From: a virus
IMG/VR virus record: IMGVR_UViG_3300035181_002389
Span: 1 to 54,668 of that record
Strand: one strand, 5' to 3'
DNA: 54,668 nt
Below the pieces are notes generated by a model. That model was given only the letters and a program-made list of their open reading frames with translations. It ran no database searches and was not told the origin of the DNA. Shown here piece by piece: positions 37,884-45,039 of this stretch. A program made the position numbers and the translations under genes. The number at the start of each line of letters is the position of its first letter. The stretch's first letter is position 1.

Positions 37884-38978
37884 TCAGCGTGTTCTACCTG
37901 ATGGCCCACCCACAACCACAGTATTATTTGAATTATCTTCAAAATATACGTTCTTTAAATTGGATGAATTATTAGAAAGAAATTCACTACCTATGTTGAC
38001 ATCCCCCTTATTGCTGTCAATATCTTCAAGTGAAGATCTTGGCGCTGACTTTGGGGCAGACTTCTTAATCTGATTTAAGGTAATAATCTCTTTTTCCACT
38101 TGGTTTTTTACTGGTTCAGGCTCTGTTTTTTCAGCATCTATAGGTTTTGGCTCATCTACAATAGAAGTGTCAATTGCTTCCTGTCGCTTTTCATTAGTAA
38201 CTTCTTCACTATGAAGAGGCACAGCTTCATTTGGCTGTTCAGACTTAATTAAATTATCTGACTTTAAATCCTCACAATTTGTGTCAGGCTTCTGTTCATT
38301 TAACTTTCGTTGCGTAATAAGAAAGTTGCCGGCAACAAGAAGCGTCACTGCCAACGGGTCAAACACGAAGATTATAATTAAAATCACCCATTTCACTGCC
38401 TGCTCAGGAGTAGTATTAAATGCCTGAGACAAATACATTATAGGACCAATCTTAACGTTCTGCCCAATTACATTTACCTGTAAGCTTGGAAGTTCTTCAT
38501 CAATCTTAGCAAGACGATTATTGATGCGCGTTATTTCATCCTTAAATTGATTCATCAACCTGACACGACTGCTAACAGAATTGCTAGGAAGGTTTGCGAT
38601 CTGCGCGTCAATTTCTTGTTTTCGAGCTTGAAGACGGGTCTTCTCATCCTCAAGAGAAGTAATTATTACGTTTTGTTGATTATTTCCAGCTATAGCTTTT
38701 TGAAATTCACCAGACAAATAACCAAACACCCCCGCTGACGTAATAGTCATCAGCACTAGCGTCGCAATTGTCATGTACACTTTCATAAACCAACTGATCT
38801 TGGCTAAATTCTTGTACATGAAAGATACAGCAACAACTTTACCGATGTCAAGCGCCACGGCCATTGTAATAACAACAGGACTACCAGCAAAAAGAGCTGA
38901 AAGACCTAAAATAGAAATGTATGTACCAATACCCTCAATAAAGAGGGCTGTTGCGAGAACTAATAGTGCAAAGAGCAT
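37884..38978 (-). CDS. Multi-span membrane protein with coiled coil
   Basis: 364 residues. Three hydrophobic spans in residues 1-90 (LFALLVLATALFIEGIGTYI; VVITMAVALDIGKVVAVSFM; VYMTIATLVLMTITSAGVFG), a coiled coil at about 105-165 (LEDEKTRLQARKQEID), a fourth span near 200 (WVILIIIFVFDPLAVTLLV), and a long hydrophilic, Lys/Glu-rich tail. This layout is shared by conserved membrane proteins of T4-like and other large phages. Unknown function; lies between replication genes and the cochaperonin. Confidence 0.75.
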   Translation of the reverse strand: MLFALLVLATALFIEGIGTYISILGLSALFAGSPVVITMAVALDIGKVVAVSFMYKNLAKISWFMKVYMTIATLVLMTITSAGVFGYLSGEFQKAIAGNNQQNVIITSLEDEKTRLQARKQEIDAQIANLPSNSVSSRVRLMNQFKDEITRINNRLAKIDEELPSLQVNVIGQNVKIGPIMYLSQAFNTTPEQAVKWVILIIIFVFDPLAVTLLVAGNFLITQRKLNEQKPDTNCEDLKSDNLIKSEQPNEAVPLHSEEVTNEKRQEAIDTSIVDEPKPIDAEKTEPEPVKNQVEKEIITLNQIKKSAPKSAPRSSLEDIDSNKGDVNIGSEFLSNNSSNLKNVYFEDNSNNTVVVGGPSGRTR

Positions 38979-38986
38979 ATGTCTCC

Positions 38987-39304
38987 TTAATAAGCATAAG
39001 TTACGCTCTCATCCTCTCCGATAGCGATTACTTTTGAATCATCTGATTTCCAATAGCTTTGTCCTTCAAACTTGACTTCTGTAGTCCATTGTAAAGCTTC
39101 AATCAGAACATAGTCACCAACGCCAAAGTCAGTAACTTCATCACCAACAGCAACAACCTTACCCCAACGAGCGTATTTGCCCTGTTCACTAAGGTCTTGA
39201 TTAGTTAGAATGATGCGACCGCTGTTCTTTTCAATGAACATACCACCAGTAGTTTCATTGGTAAAAGAGAACAAAAAAGATTTTCCGAGCGGTTTTAGCG
39301 CCAT
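38987..39304 (-). CDS. 31-like: GroES/gp31-like cochaperonin
   Basis: 105 residues. LGKSFLFSFTNETTGGMFIE, then GKVVAVGDEVTDFGVGDYVL and IEALQWTTEVKF, the beta-barrel of GroES with the GKV-AVG and GD-VL signatures. The GGMFIEKNSGRI part is where the mobile loop contacting GroEL would be. In T4, gp31 replaces GroES for folding of the major capsid protein. The flanking genes are not head genes. ATG with AGGAGAAAATTTATAT before it. Confidence 0.8.
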   Translation of the reverse strand: MALKPLGKSFLFSFTNETTGGMFIEKNSGRIILTNQDLSEQGKYARWGKVVAVGDEVTDFGVGDYVLIEALQWTTEVKFEGQSYWKSDDSKVIAIGEDESVTYAY

Positions 39305-39347
39305 ATAAATTTTCTCCTATAAAGATTAAGATCGTATTAGATTTTAA

Positions 39348-39578
39348 TTAATCTTCTGTTTGTGCTGCTTGTTCTGATGCTTCGGCTGCTTCCACTGCCA
39401 TTGTCAGCGCATCAGGAATTGGAGTAGCAGTTTTTGCCTTCAGCCCATCTTTTTCATCAATAAATTTGCGCCGTGCATCAACACTTACAGGAACAGGAGT
39501 TGCTGCAAGTTGCTGCTTAATAGCTAAAAGGTCAAAATCAACTATCTCGCCTCGAGCGCTTCGTGCTTTTCTACTCAT
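39348..39578 (-). CDS. Conserved small phage protein
   Basis: 76 residues: MSRKARSARGEIVDFDLLAI, KQQLAATPVPVSVDARRKFI, then an Ala/Glu-rich tail. The KARSARGEIVDFDLL block is familiar from T4-like phages. Possibly an extended, nucleic-acid- or protein-binding peptide. TGGAGAATTTTT before the ATG. Confidence 0.65.
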   Translation of the reverse strand: MSRKARSARGEIVDFDLLAIKQQLAATPVPVSVDARRKFIDEKDGLKAKTATPIPDALTMAVEAAEASEQAAQTED

Positions 39579-39676
39579 TAAAAATTCTCCATGGAAGTAA
39601 GTATATATGATAAATATTAGTTAACATCAGTTCTGATGCATAGTATATTTATTACGCTGCCGGCGTAATCATTCTC

Positions 39677-40207
39677 TCAGTCATGGAAAAATTCAGTCAT
39701 TGGAATTCTGTATTTAATTGGATCAACCATATGCAAGCCAATTAGAAACAGCACGAGTGAAGCGCAAGATGATCCGCGACCTACACCATACACTATTCCT
39801 GATTCGTTGAACTTATCAACAACAAAAATTAAAGCCTTTATAAGCTTATCTAATCCACGCTTTTGGATTTCATGTATTTCTTCATCTAAACGTTTTGCAT
39901 AATGAATCCGTTTTTCAGGATCTGGAAATTTAGTGCTTAGAATTTTATGCAAATGCTCTGAAAGATTTATTTCATCATACTTTTTAGGTATGTTCCAAGT
40001 TAAATCAAAGTTAGCAGGCACTTCATGGCCTACCAAAATGGTTTCATCATCAGAGATAAGATTGAATGTTTTTACCTCATCATCTTCTTCTGTGACAGCA
40101 ATTTTACTGATTGGAACGCCTGCCAAAAGTAAATCAGGAACAAGATCAGGGGTAACCTGACTTGTCCCGTCAAAGAAGAGAACACGATCTTTTAGTTCAG
40201 TTTTCAT
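39677..40207 (-). CDS. Pol III alpha (DnaE)-like fragment, N-terminal palm part
   Basis: 176 residues. The C-terminal third reads RLDEEIHEIQKRGLDKLIKA, FVVDKFNESGIVYGVGRGSS and CASLVLFLIGLHMVDPIKYR, matching the DnaE palm stretch (E-L-x-x-I...G-I-x-V-G-x-G-R-G-S...A-S-L-V-x-x-x-L-G-I-x-x-x-D-P). The frame ends FFHD just where DnaE continues FLNPER-x-x-x-PDFDVDF; that continuation starts the gene at 33730. The N-terminal 90 residues do not show PHP motifs. The pair looks like one enzyme split into two polypeptides. The start overlaps the upstream stop (ATGA). Confidence 0.75.
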   Translation of the reverse strand: MKTELKDRVLFFDGTSQVTPDLVPDLLLAGVPISKIAVTEEDDEVKTFNLISDDETILVGHEVPANFDLTWNIPKKYDEINLSEHLHKILSTKFPDPEKRIHYAKRLDEEIHEIQKRGLDKLIKALIFVVDKFNESGIVYGVGRGSSCASLVLFLIGLHMVDPIKYRIPMTEFFHD

Positions 40208-40452
40208 TCAATAGTAGCACATTCACCTTTAAGAGCTGCCTGTGCCACCTTTCGTAGCACAGTCTCTGGTACTGTAACATATGGTGCTTCTGCATAAAAC
40301 TGAATTTCACCCCAATTTCCTGTGTCAAGAAACATTTTCAATGATTTCAGGTGTGCGGTGTTTTTAGGATCAAAGCATTCTCGTGGAATTCGTGCTTCAC
40401 GCAGAATATTAGACATCCCAAGAAAATCAGTACTTGTATCATAATCAATCAA
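40204..40452 (-). CDS. Hypothetical 82-aa protein
   Basis: MIDYDTSTDFLGMSNILREA, then FDPKNTAHLKSLKMFLDTGN and ETVLRKVAQAALKGECATIE. Helical; TAGGAGAATATCTTG before the ATG. Overlaps the start of the DnaE-like fragment by 4 nt, so probably a functional partner in the same operon. Confidence 0.65.
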   Translation of the reverse strand: MIDYDTSTDFLGMSNILREARIPRECFDPKNTAHLKSLKMFLDTGNWGEIQFYAEAPYVTVPETVLRKVAQAALKGECATIE

Positions 40453-40494
40453 GATATTCTCCTATTAAAAATACGAATTGGATGAATTATGCTT

Positions 40495-40983
40495 TTATTT
40501 CAATTGTTCAACAATTACACCACGTTTTACTAGAAAATCAATTCCATCAGTGTCACGATACTGCTCACGATATACTACACGCTTAATCTTAGCTTGCTTA
40601 ATAAGCTTAGCGCATTCTTTGCATGGAGACATGGTCACATAAAGGGTTGCGCCTTGAGCGCCAACACCGCCGTTTTCAGCAATCTTAGCAAGAGCATTGG
40701 ATTCTGCATGCAAAACTTCTTGTTTAGTTTTTAAAACCCATTCTGGTTCTGTGCCAATAGATGAAGAAACGTTCTCATAAAATTCACACACATCATCCTC
40801 ATCTCCTGCTGGCATGCCATTATATCCATCAGAAATGATTTGACGATCCTTTACAATAAGAGCCCCCACTTGCTTACGATTTGCCTTTGACCGTTTAGCC
40901 CAAATCTCAGCCATTTGCATGTAGGCCTCATCCAATTCAATGCGGTTTGGGTTAGTGCAGATAGGTGGAGGGAGTGTTTTCAT
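40495..40983 (-). CDS. cd: Deoxycytidylate (dCMP) deaminase
   Basis: 162 residues, GAGGAAATTCAAG before the ATG. Zinc site: His92-Ala-Glu94 (LHAESNALAK) and Pro120-Cys121-x-x-Cys124 (TMSPCKECAKL). Converts dCMP to dUMP, feeding thymidylate synthesis. Length fits phage dCMP deaminases (T4 cd, 193 aa; shorter here). With the RNR genes it shows that the phage controls its own dNTP supply. The upstream gene overlaps the first 32 nt. Confidence 0.93.
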   Translation of the reverse strand: MKTLPPPICTNPNRIELDEAYMQMAEIWAKRSKANRKQVGALIVKDRQIISDGYNGMPAGDEDDVCEFYENVSSSIGTEPEWVLKTKQEVLHAESNALAKIAENGGVGAQGATLYVTMSPCKECAKLIKQAKIKRVVYREQYRDTDGIDFLVKRGVIVEQLK

Positions 40984-41323
40984 CTTGAATTTCCTCGTCT
41001 GGTGAAATACCTAATTCCTCTTCAATATCACGCACTACACTACGAATAGTTGTGAAGAGTCCTAAATGCCCATTTTTTACCTGATCCATCAACTCAGCAT
41101 ACAATCCTTCTTCGAGAATACCAAAATACCCACCTACGTTAATGTATGTTTGCACGCCTTCACCATCTTTACTATCCTCATTCATATATTTTACACCTAG
41201 GATGAACATGGCATGATCTTCACTTTGATCTACTGAATCAGAAACAGATGAAACACTCTCTGCCAATTCATTTAGAATTGGATCAAGATCGTCACTGATA
41301 TTTTCCACACTCTTGTTTGACAT
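40952..41323 (-). CDS. Acidic hypothetical protein
   Basis: 123 residues, AAAGGATTGTT before the ATG. Strongly acidic (MSNKSVENISDDLDPILNEL; EDIEEELGISPDEEI-like tail). Middle part HAMFILGVKYMNEDSKDGEG and VGGYFGILEEGLYAELMDQV looks like a small alpha/beta domain. Promoter TTTACG-17-TATAAT at 41345-41373. Confidence 0.65.
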   Translation of the reverse strand: MSNKSVENISDDLDPILNELAESVSSVSDSVDQSEDHAMFILGVKYMNEDSKDGEGVQTYINVGGYFGILEEGLYAELMDQVKNGHLGLFTTIRSVVRDIEEELGISPDEEIQDENTPSTYLH

Positions 41324-41344
41324 AACAATCCTTTCAATAAAGTT

Positions 41345-41373
41345 ATTATATTATGTAAAGCATTAGCCGTAAA
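41345..41373 (-). promoter_or_regulatory. Sigma70-like promoter TTTACG-17-TATAAT
   Basis: TATAAT 41345-41350 and TTTACG 41368-41373; a TTGACA lies further upstream (about 41391) with its own partner TAATGC at 17 nt. Drives the 40952-41323/dCMP deaminase transcript. Confidence 0.6.
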
Positions 41374-41461
41374 CTTCTAATCTGTCAAGCTAACGCATAA
41401 AGTCGTTTTAATAAAACTAGATTGGCACAATAAACAAGCTAACTAGAAAATTCTTTCTAGC

Positions 41462-43018
41462 TCAAGCGGTGTATGGAACATCAATCAGTTCTTCCATAGC
41501 GCGGGTAATAGCGACGTACTCAAGGTTAACTTCTTGAGCTTGTTGCCATGCTCGTTTAGCATAAGGGCTTGGCATGAAGCGTGATCTGCCAAGAATGTAA
41601 ACACGTTTCCATTCGCGCCCTTTAGACTTATGAATTGTCGAAAGAGTCAGAACTGATGGTTCTTCACCTTCTTTTGTGTTACCGAACATGTTCTCAATAT
41701 CTGAAACGAGAGCGTCAACGGTGTTCTTCTTCTCTTCAAGACACTTATTGATCACAACCCGCAAGCAGTCGATCTGATCAATCAAGCTTTCAATACGATC
41801 TTCTTGACCACGACTCATGTACCTAGCTGTCTGCCGCGCTTGATAGTCTTCCAACTTGTTAATAAGCTGATTAAGAGTTTTAATCTTCCATCGACGTGCC
41901 AGCTTTACCAAACCGTTACCAATTTCGCGGCCTTCCACTCGACATGCAATTCCTTTTGCAATAAGCGTGTAAGCTGTCTGCACTAGTGGAGCTGTATTGC
42001 GGCAGAGAATTGCATCGAACTTGTTAAGACCTTCCTTGTCCAAGTCAGCGTACTCAATGGTGCGAACAACACCTTGAATAGCATCCTCATGAGCAGTGAA
42101 ATCCGGTACTAACTTTCGTGCTTCAGCAACTACTGCTTTCGGGCAACGACGCGTAACATTTAGTGGGAGAGTGATAGCACCTGTCACTTCCTTAAGCTGT
42201 TTCATCGAGTCAGAATCAGCACCAGTAAAGCCATAGATAGCTTGACGATCATCACCAACAAAGATCATGCGGCCAGTCTTTGGTTTTAGCATGGCCAGAG
42301 CCAGTGCACGGCGGGCTGGGTTAGTGTCTTGAGACTCATCCAATAGAACCCAATCCTTAGGCCAAAAGCGGGCACGAAAAACCAATGGAGCCAGGATCAT
42401 ATCATCAAAATCAATTACATCACGGCACTGGTTCAAAGAGATACGGTACACACGCTGGGCTGCCCGAATAATCTCATTTGGATCCGTGTCCTCAGTGATA
42501 TCATTTTCTAGACCAAAATGGTCAAAAATTTCCATCCAAACAGATGTGTCATCGATAGGATAGAGATGACCTATTGCTCGCTGTTTGCCAAGAGAGCAAA
42601 GCTTAGCAACAGTATCACTGGCTTGCTGCATAATGAAATTATCAGGTTCATATGCCAGCTCACGAATGATGTTGATGAGCTTCTTGTCATCAATTTGAAC
42701 ACGAGGGGCAACCTTTCTCCAAGCCGCGAAGCCAAATGAATGAACTGTCCCGGCTTGAGCGACGCGCCAATCATAACCAGCTTCATCTAGTTTTTGCTTA
42801 AGCTCATCAGCAATCTTCTTGTTGTAGGCCATGAGAGCAACATCGCCGAGCTTGTCTTCGGCAATAGCGGCTACTACTTTCATCAACGTGAATGTTTTCC
42901 CACACCCAGCACGTGCCAACAATTCCAATGAACCAGTTCCCTCATATACCCAGCGAATGACTGCCAACTGTTGTTCTGAGAGACTTACCCAGCGAGAAAG
43001 ATTGAATTTCGTTTTCAT
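41462..43018 (-). CDS. UvrD/PcrA-type SF1 DNA helicase
   Basis: 518 residues. Q-motif SEQQLAVIRW, Walker A AGCGKT (37-42), motif II DESQD (227-231), motif III GDDRQAIYGFTGA (255-267), motif VI EYVAITRAMEEL near the C-terminus, plus TLSTIHKSKGREWKRVYI (motif V region). An ATP-driven 3'-5' translocase in related proteins; smaller than bacterial UvrD (about 720 aa) and closer to phage helicases such as Dda in size though not in motif spelling. Likely in replication or recombination. Its upstream promoter carries a GTTACAC element. Confidence 0.92.
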   Translation of the reverse strand: MKTKFNLSRWVSLSEQQLAVIRWVYEGTGSLELLARAGCGKTFTLMKVVAAIAEDKLGDVALMAYNKKIADELKQKLDEAGYDWRVAQAGTVHSFGFAAWRKVAPRVQIDDKKLINIIRELAYEPDNFIMQQASDTVAKLCSLGKQRAIGHLYPIDDTSVWMEIFDHFGLENDITEDTDPNEIIRAAQRVYRISLNQCRDVIDFDDMILAPLVFRARFWPKDWVLLDESQDTNPARRALALAMLKPKTGRMIFVGDDRQAIYGFTGADSDSMKQLKEVTGAITLPLNVTRRCPKAVVAEARKLVPDFTAHEDAIQGVVRTIEYADLDKEGLNKFDAILCRNTAPLVQTAYTLIAKGIACRVEGREIGNGLVKLARRWKIKTLNQLINKLEDYQARQTARYMSRGQEDRIESLIDQIDCLRVVINKCLEEKKNTVDALVSDIENMFGNTKEGEEPSVLTLSTIHKSKGREWKRVYILGRSRFMPSPYAKRAWQQAQEVNLEYVAITRAMEELIDVPYTA

Positions 43019-43025
43019 AAATGAA

Positions 43026-43069
43026 ATTATACAACAACCTGTGCTTTAAAACTCAGGTTAAAGTGTAAC
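43026..43069 (-). promoter_or_regulatory. Promoter with upstream GTTACAC element
   Basis: TATAAT 43026-43031, GTTACAC 43063-43069, 31 nt apart; no consensus -35. Upstream of the helicase gene, where the leader would be very short (the ATG is at 43018). Confidence 0.6.
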
Positions 43070-43120
43070 TCATCGTAACTAAAACTACTACGTGCCTTCA
43101 TTTTATAGCAAACAAAAGAT

Positions 43121-43138
43121 GGGGAAATTTATTTCCCC
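43121..43138 (-). terminator. Terminator after the Acb1-like gene
   Basis: GGGGAAAT/ATTTCCCC stem with a 2-nt spacer, overlapping the stop codon at 43129, followed on the minus strand by ATCTTTTGTTTG. Confidence 0.6.
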
Positions 43139-43596
43139 CAATCTAAATCTAAAGGTTCAACGTACTCATTGCCAAGAAAAATTGGAAAATCAATAAGTGG
43201 AAGACCTGTTACATCTCCTTCATAATCATAGCACAATGAAACGTGTGGCTGATAAACTGGAAAATCATAGGTTGCGTCATGTTCAGCCATCAGTTTTAAA
43301 TGTCGCGCAACAACTGACGGTGCGTTTAAACGTATAACAAGAACCTTCTTTCCATCGTCTGTTGAAAAAATTTCAAAATCTAAAAATTCACATGCATGAA
43401 CACACAATGGTTCAGGTTGAATGTTATGAACTTTTCGACTATAGATCACCGTTGTATGTAGCTCGTCTTCGAATTTAGAAGTGTCTATCTTAATTCCGTT
43501 TTGTTCACAGAATTGTTTGATTTTTGTTGCTGACTCTGGAAGAACACGTAGTCCAACATACGTGCCTTGCATAGTTTTAATTTCATTTAGTTTCAT
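43129..43596 (-). CDS. acb1-like: 2H phosphoesterase, Acb1-like (anti-CBASS candidate)
   Basis: 155 residues. Two H-x-(T/S) motifs: His47-Thr-Thr49 (ELHTTVIYSRK) and His118-Val-Ser120 (YQPHVSLCYDY), the catalytic pairs of 2H phosphoesterases. Motif positions, length and flanking blocks (GTYVGLRVLPE; VLVIRLNAPSVVARH; EYVEPLDLDW) match my recollection of T4 gp57B (Acb1, 152 aa), which cleaves cyclic di- and trinucleotides and so blocks CBASS immunity. The start has no strong Shine-Dalgarno site. If correct it is a defence-evasion enzyme. A generic RNA-processing 2H enzyme is the alternative. Confidence 0.82.
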   Translation of the reverse strand: MKLNEIKTMQGTYVGLRVLPESATKIKQFCEQNGIKIDTSKFEDELHTTVIYSRKVHNIQPEPLCVHACEFLDFEIFSTDDGKKVLVIRLNAPSVVARHLKLMAEHDATYDFPVYQPHVSLCYDYEGDVTGLPLIDFPIFLGNEYVEPLDLDWGK

Positions 43597-43614
43597 ATGG
43601 AGATATGTGTGTTG

Positions 43615-44301
43615 TTAAAAATTATCAGGATTTGCTTTGGCTCCACCATTAATCTGAAATTCTGCATAAATTTCTGGTGAATTATTTCTTGGTTTGTTAT
43701 ATTGAGTATTTTGGGTATTATTACTATATTGATTGTTATATTGGTTATTTGGATTTATAATTTGACCGTTATTATTGTTATATTGATTATTGTTATATGA
43801 GTTATATTGGTTATCTGGATTTAGAATTTGACCATTATTATAGTTGTTTTGGTATCCATCACTTCCTACGTAATCTTGTCTTTTTCCATATCGTCTATCG
43901 TAAGCCGTGGTTCCAACAGCAGAATCATCTGATATTGTTGCACCATATTTAGCAAGCATAAATTTGGAAAATCCGTCAATAGATGCTACGTAGGCCAAAT
44001 ATATGGCAAAAATATCCCAATTAAGTTGACCTTGCATTGTGAGCTTTATAACAATGAACGTTGCAACAATCCCACCAATAAGCTGCAACATTTTTGTTGC
44101 TGAAACCTTTGTCCCATCGCGCGTGATCATGTCCATCCAGTCAAATCTTCTTGCACGCTGCGCTCGGTAAATAGCGATTAGAAAAATAGAAAAGATAACT
44201 ATTAGAATAGCCCCGTAAATATTGAATGTGACACCAAATAATGTAACCATAGATGAATTTTGTGCTTCTAATGCCGCCGCTGCAGCAGTTTCTTTTCCCA
44301 T
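43615..44301 (-). CDS. Membrane protein with Asn/Gln/Tyr-rich tail
   Basis: 228 residues, AGGAGTCCTCTGATATGG-like context (GGAGTCCTCTGAT before the ATG). Hydrophobic spans at about 18-45 (LFGVTFNIYGAILIVIFSIF) and about 75-110 (LIGGIVATFIVIKLTMQG; WDIFAIYLAYVASIDG), separated by the basic RDGTKVSATKML. After residue 130 the protein is low-complexity, with many NNQYNN units. The membrane part resembles small phage inner-membrane or holin-like proteins; the tail is disordered and prion-like. Function uncertain. Confidence 0.68.
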   Translation of the reverse strand: MGKETAAAAALEAQNSSMVTLFGVTFNIYGAILIVIFSIFLIAIYRAQRARRFDWMDMITRDGTKVSATKMLQLIGGIVATFIVIKLTMQGQLNWDIFAIYLAYVASIDGFSKFMLAKYGATISDDSAVGTTAYDRRYGKRQDYVGSDGYQNNYNNGQILNPDNQYNSYNNNQYNNNNGQIINPNNQYNNQYSNNTQNTQYNKPRNNSPEIYAEFQINGGAKANPDNF

Positions 44302-44399
44302 ATCAGAGGACTCCTATTTCTTATGTAGTGTTATTTTCATATTTAGCACATATATTTAGCTCGATTCTTAAATATCTCACGTATAATTATGGAGGTATT

Positions 44400-45023
44400 A
44401 TGCTATCTTTAGACATTCATATGATTAAAACACCTGGGTGGGAAAAGAACTTTCAAGAACAAAAGAAGTTGTTAGAAAGATCTAACATTACGGTTTATGA
44501 AGTAGATTACATTAAAGACCACGTTCTGTATGCTAGAGCAAATGGTTTCAGTAAAGGAACAGCAAAATACGTCTCGTACTTTGACGATGATGATAGAGTT
44601 TTAGATGTTTCATGGATTGATGAAGCTCTTCAAAGAATGGAAGATGATAAATCTATAGCTGTTATTTACCCAAGATATCAGGCTACACGCAATAATAAAA
44701 TTGTTTATGTTTCACCAGATAAACCCTTTGCCGTAGATTTTTCTTGGCCACGGGTGCACTCTCTTTCTATTTTTAGACGCGAATACATTAAACTTGTGTT
44801 TGATAAAGTCATTGATGAACTAGCACCGCTTAAACCCGCAAAAACATCTACAATTGAAACCTTAATTTTTCAAGGTATGACAAAATTCGGAACGCTTGTA
44901 CACGTTCCGAATATTGCGTATTCCTGGGATTTAAGAAGTGGGTCTGCGCGCCTTACTCAATTAGAAAAACATGTAGAGCTCTGGGTCAAAGAGTTTAGGC
45001 AGAGCTTGATGTTAAATCAATAA
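44400..45023 (+). CDS. GT-A fold glycosyltransferase-like protein
   Basis: 207 residues from the ATG at 44400 (TTATGGAGGTATT before it); an upstream extension to 44253 was rejected. MLSLDIHMIKTPGWEKNFQE, then RANGFSKGTAKYVSYFDDDD and RVLDVSWIDEAL. A chain of acidic residues at the end of a strand (FDDDDRV) after a small-residue helix is the metal/nucleotide-sugar site of GT2-like enzymes. It might decorate virion proteins, host surface sugars or modified DNA bases; nothing here discriminates. One of four plus-strand genes; transcription likely starts from TATAAT-like sequence at 44381-44387. Confidence 0.68.
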   Translation: MLSLDIHMIKTPGWEKNFQEQKKLLERSNITVYEVDYIKDHVLYARANGFSKGTAKYVSYFDDDDRVLDVSWIDEALQRMEDDKSIAVIYPRYQATRNNKIVYVSPDKPFAVDFSWPRVHSLSIFRREYIKLVFDKVIDELAPLKPAKTSTIETLIFQGMTKFGTLVHVPNIAYSWDLRSGSARLTQLEKHVELWVKEFRQSLMLNQ

Positions 45024-45039
45024 TTTGCATGGTAAACTA

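Noticed and set aside
33730-40207. Split intein joining the two Pol III alpha-like pieces
   Set aside because: Neither piece carries intein sequence: one ends directly at FFHD and the other starts directly at MDVDVD.
43615-44301. Calling the membrane protein a holin because an endolysin gene is nearby
   Set aside because: The endolysin is 7 kb away, topology with a long disordered tail is atypical, and no sequence signature supports it.
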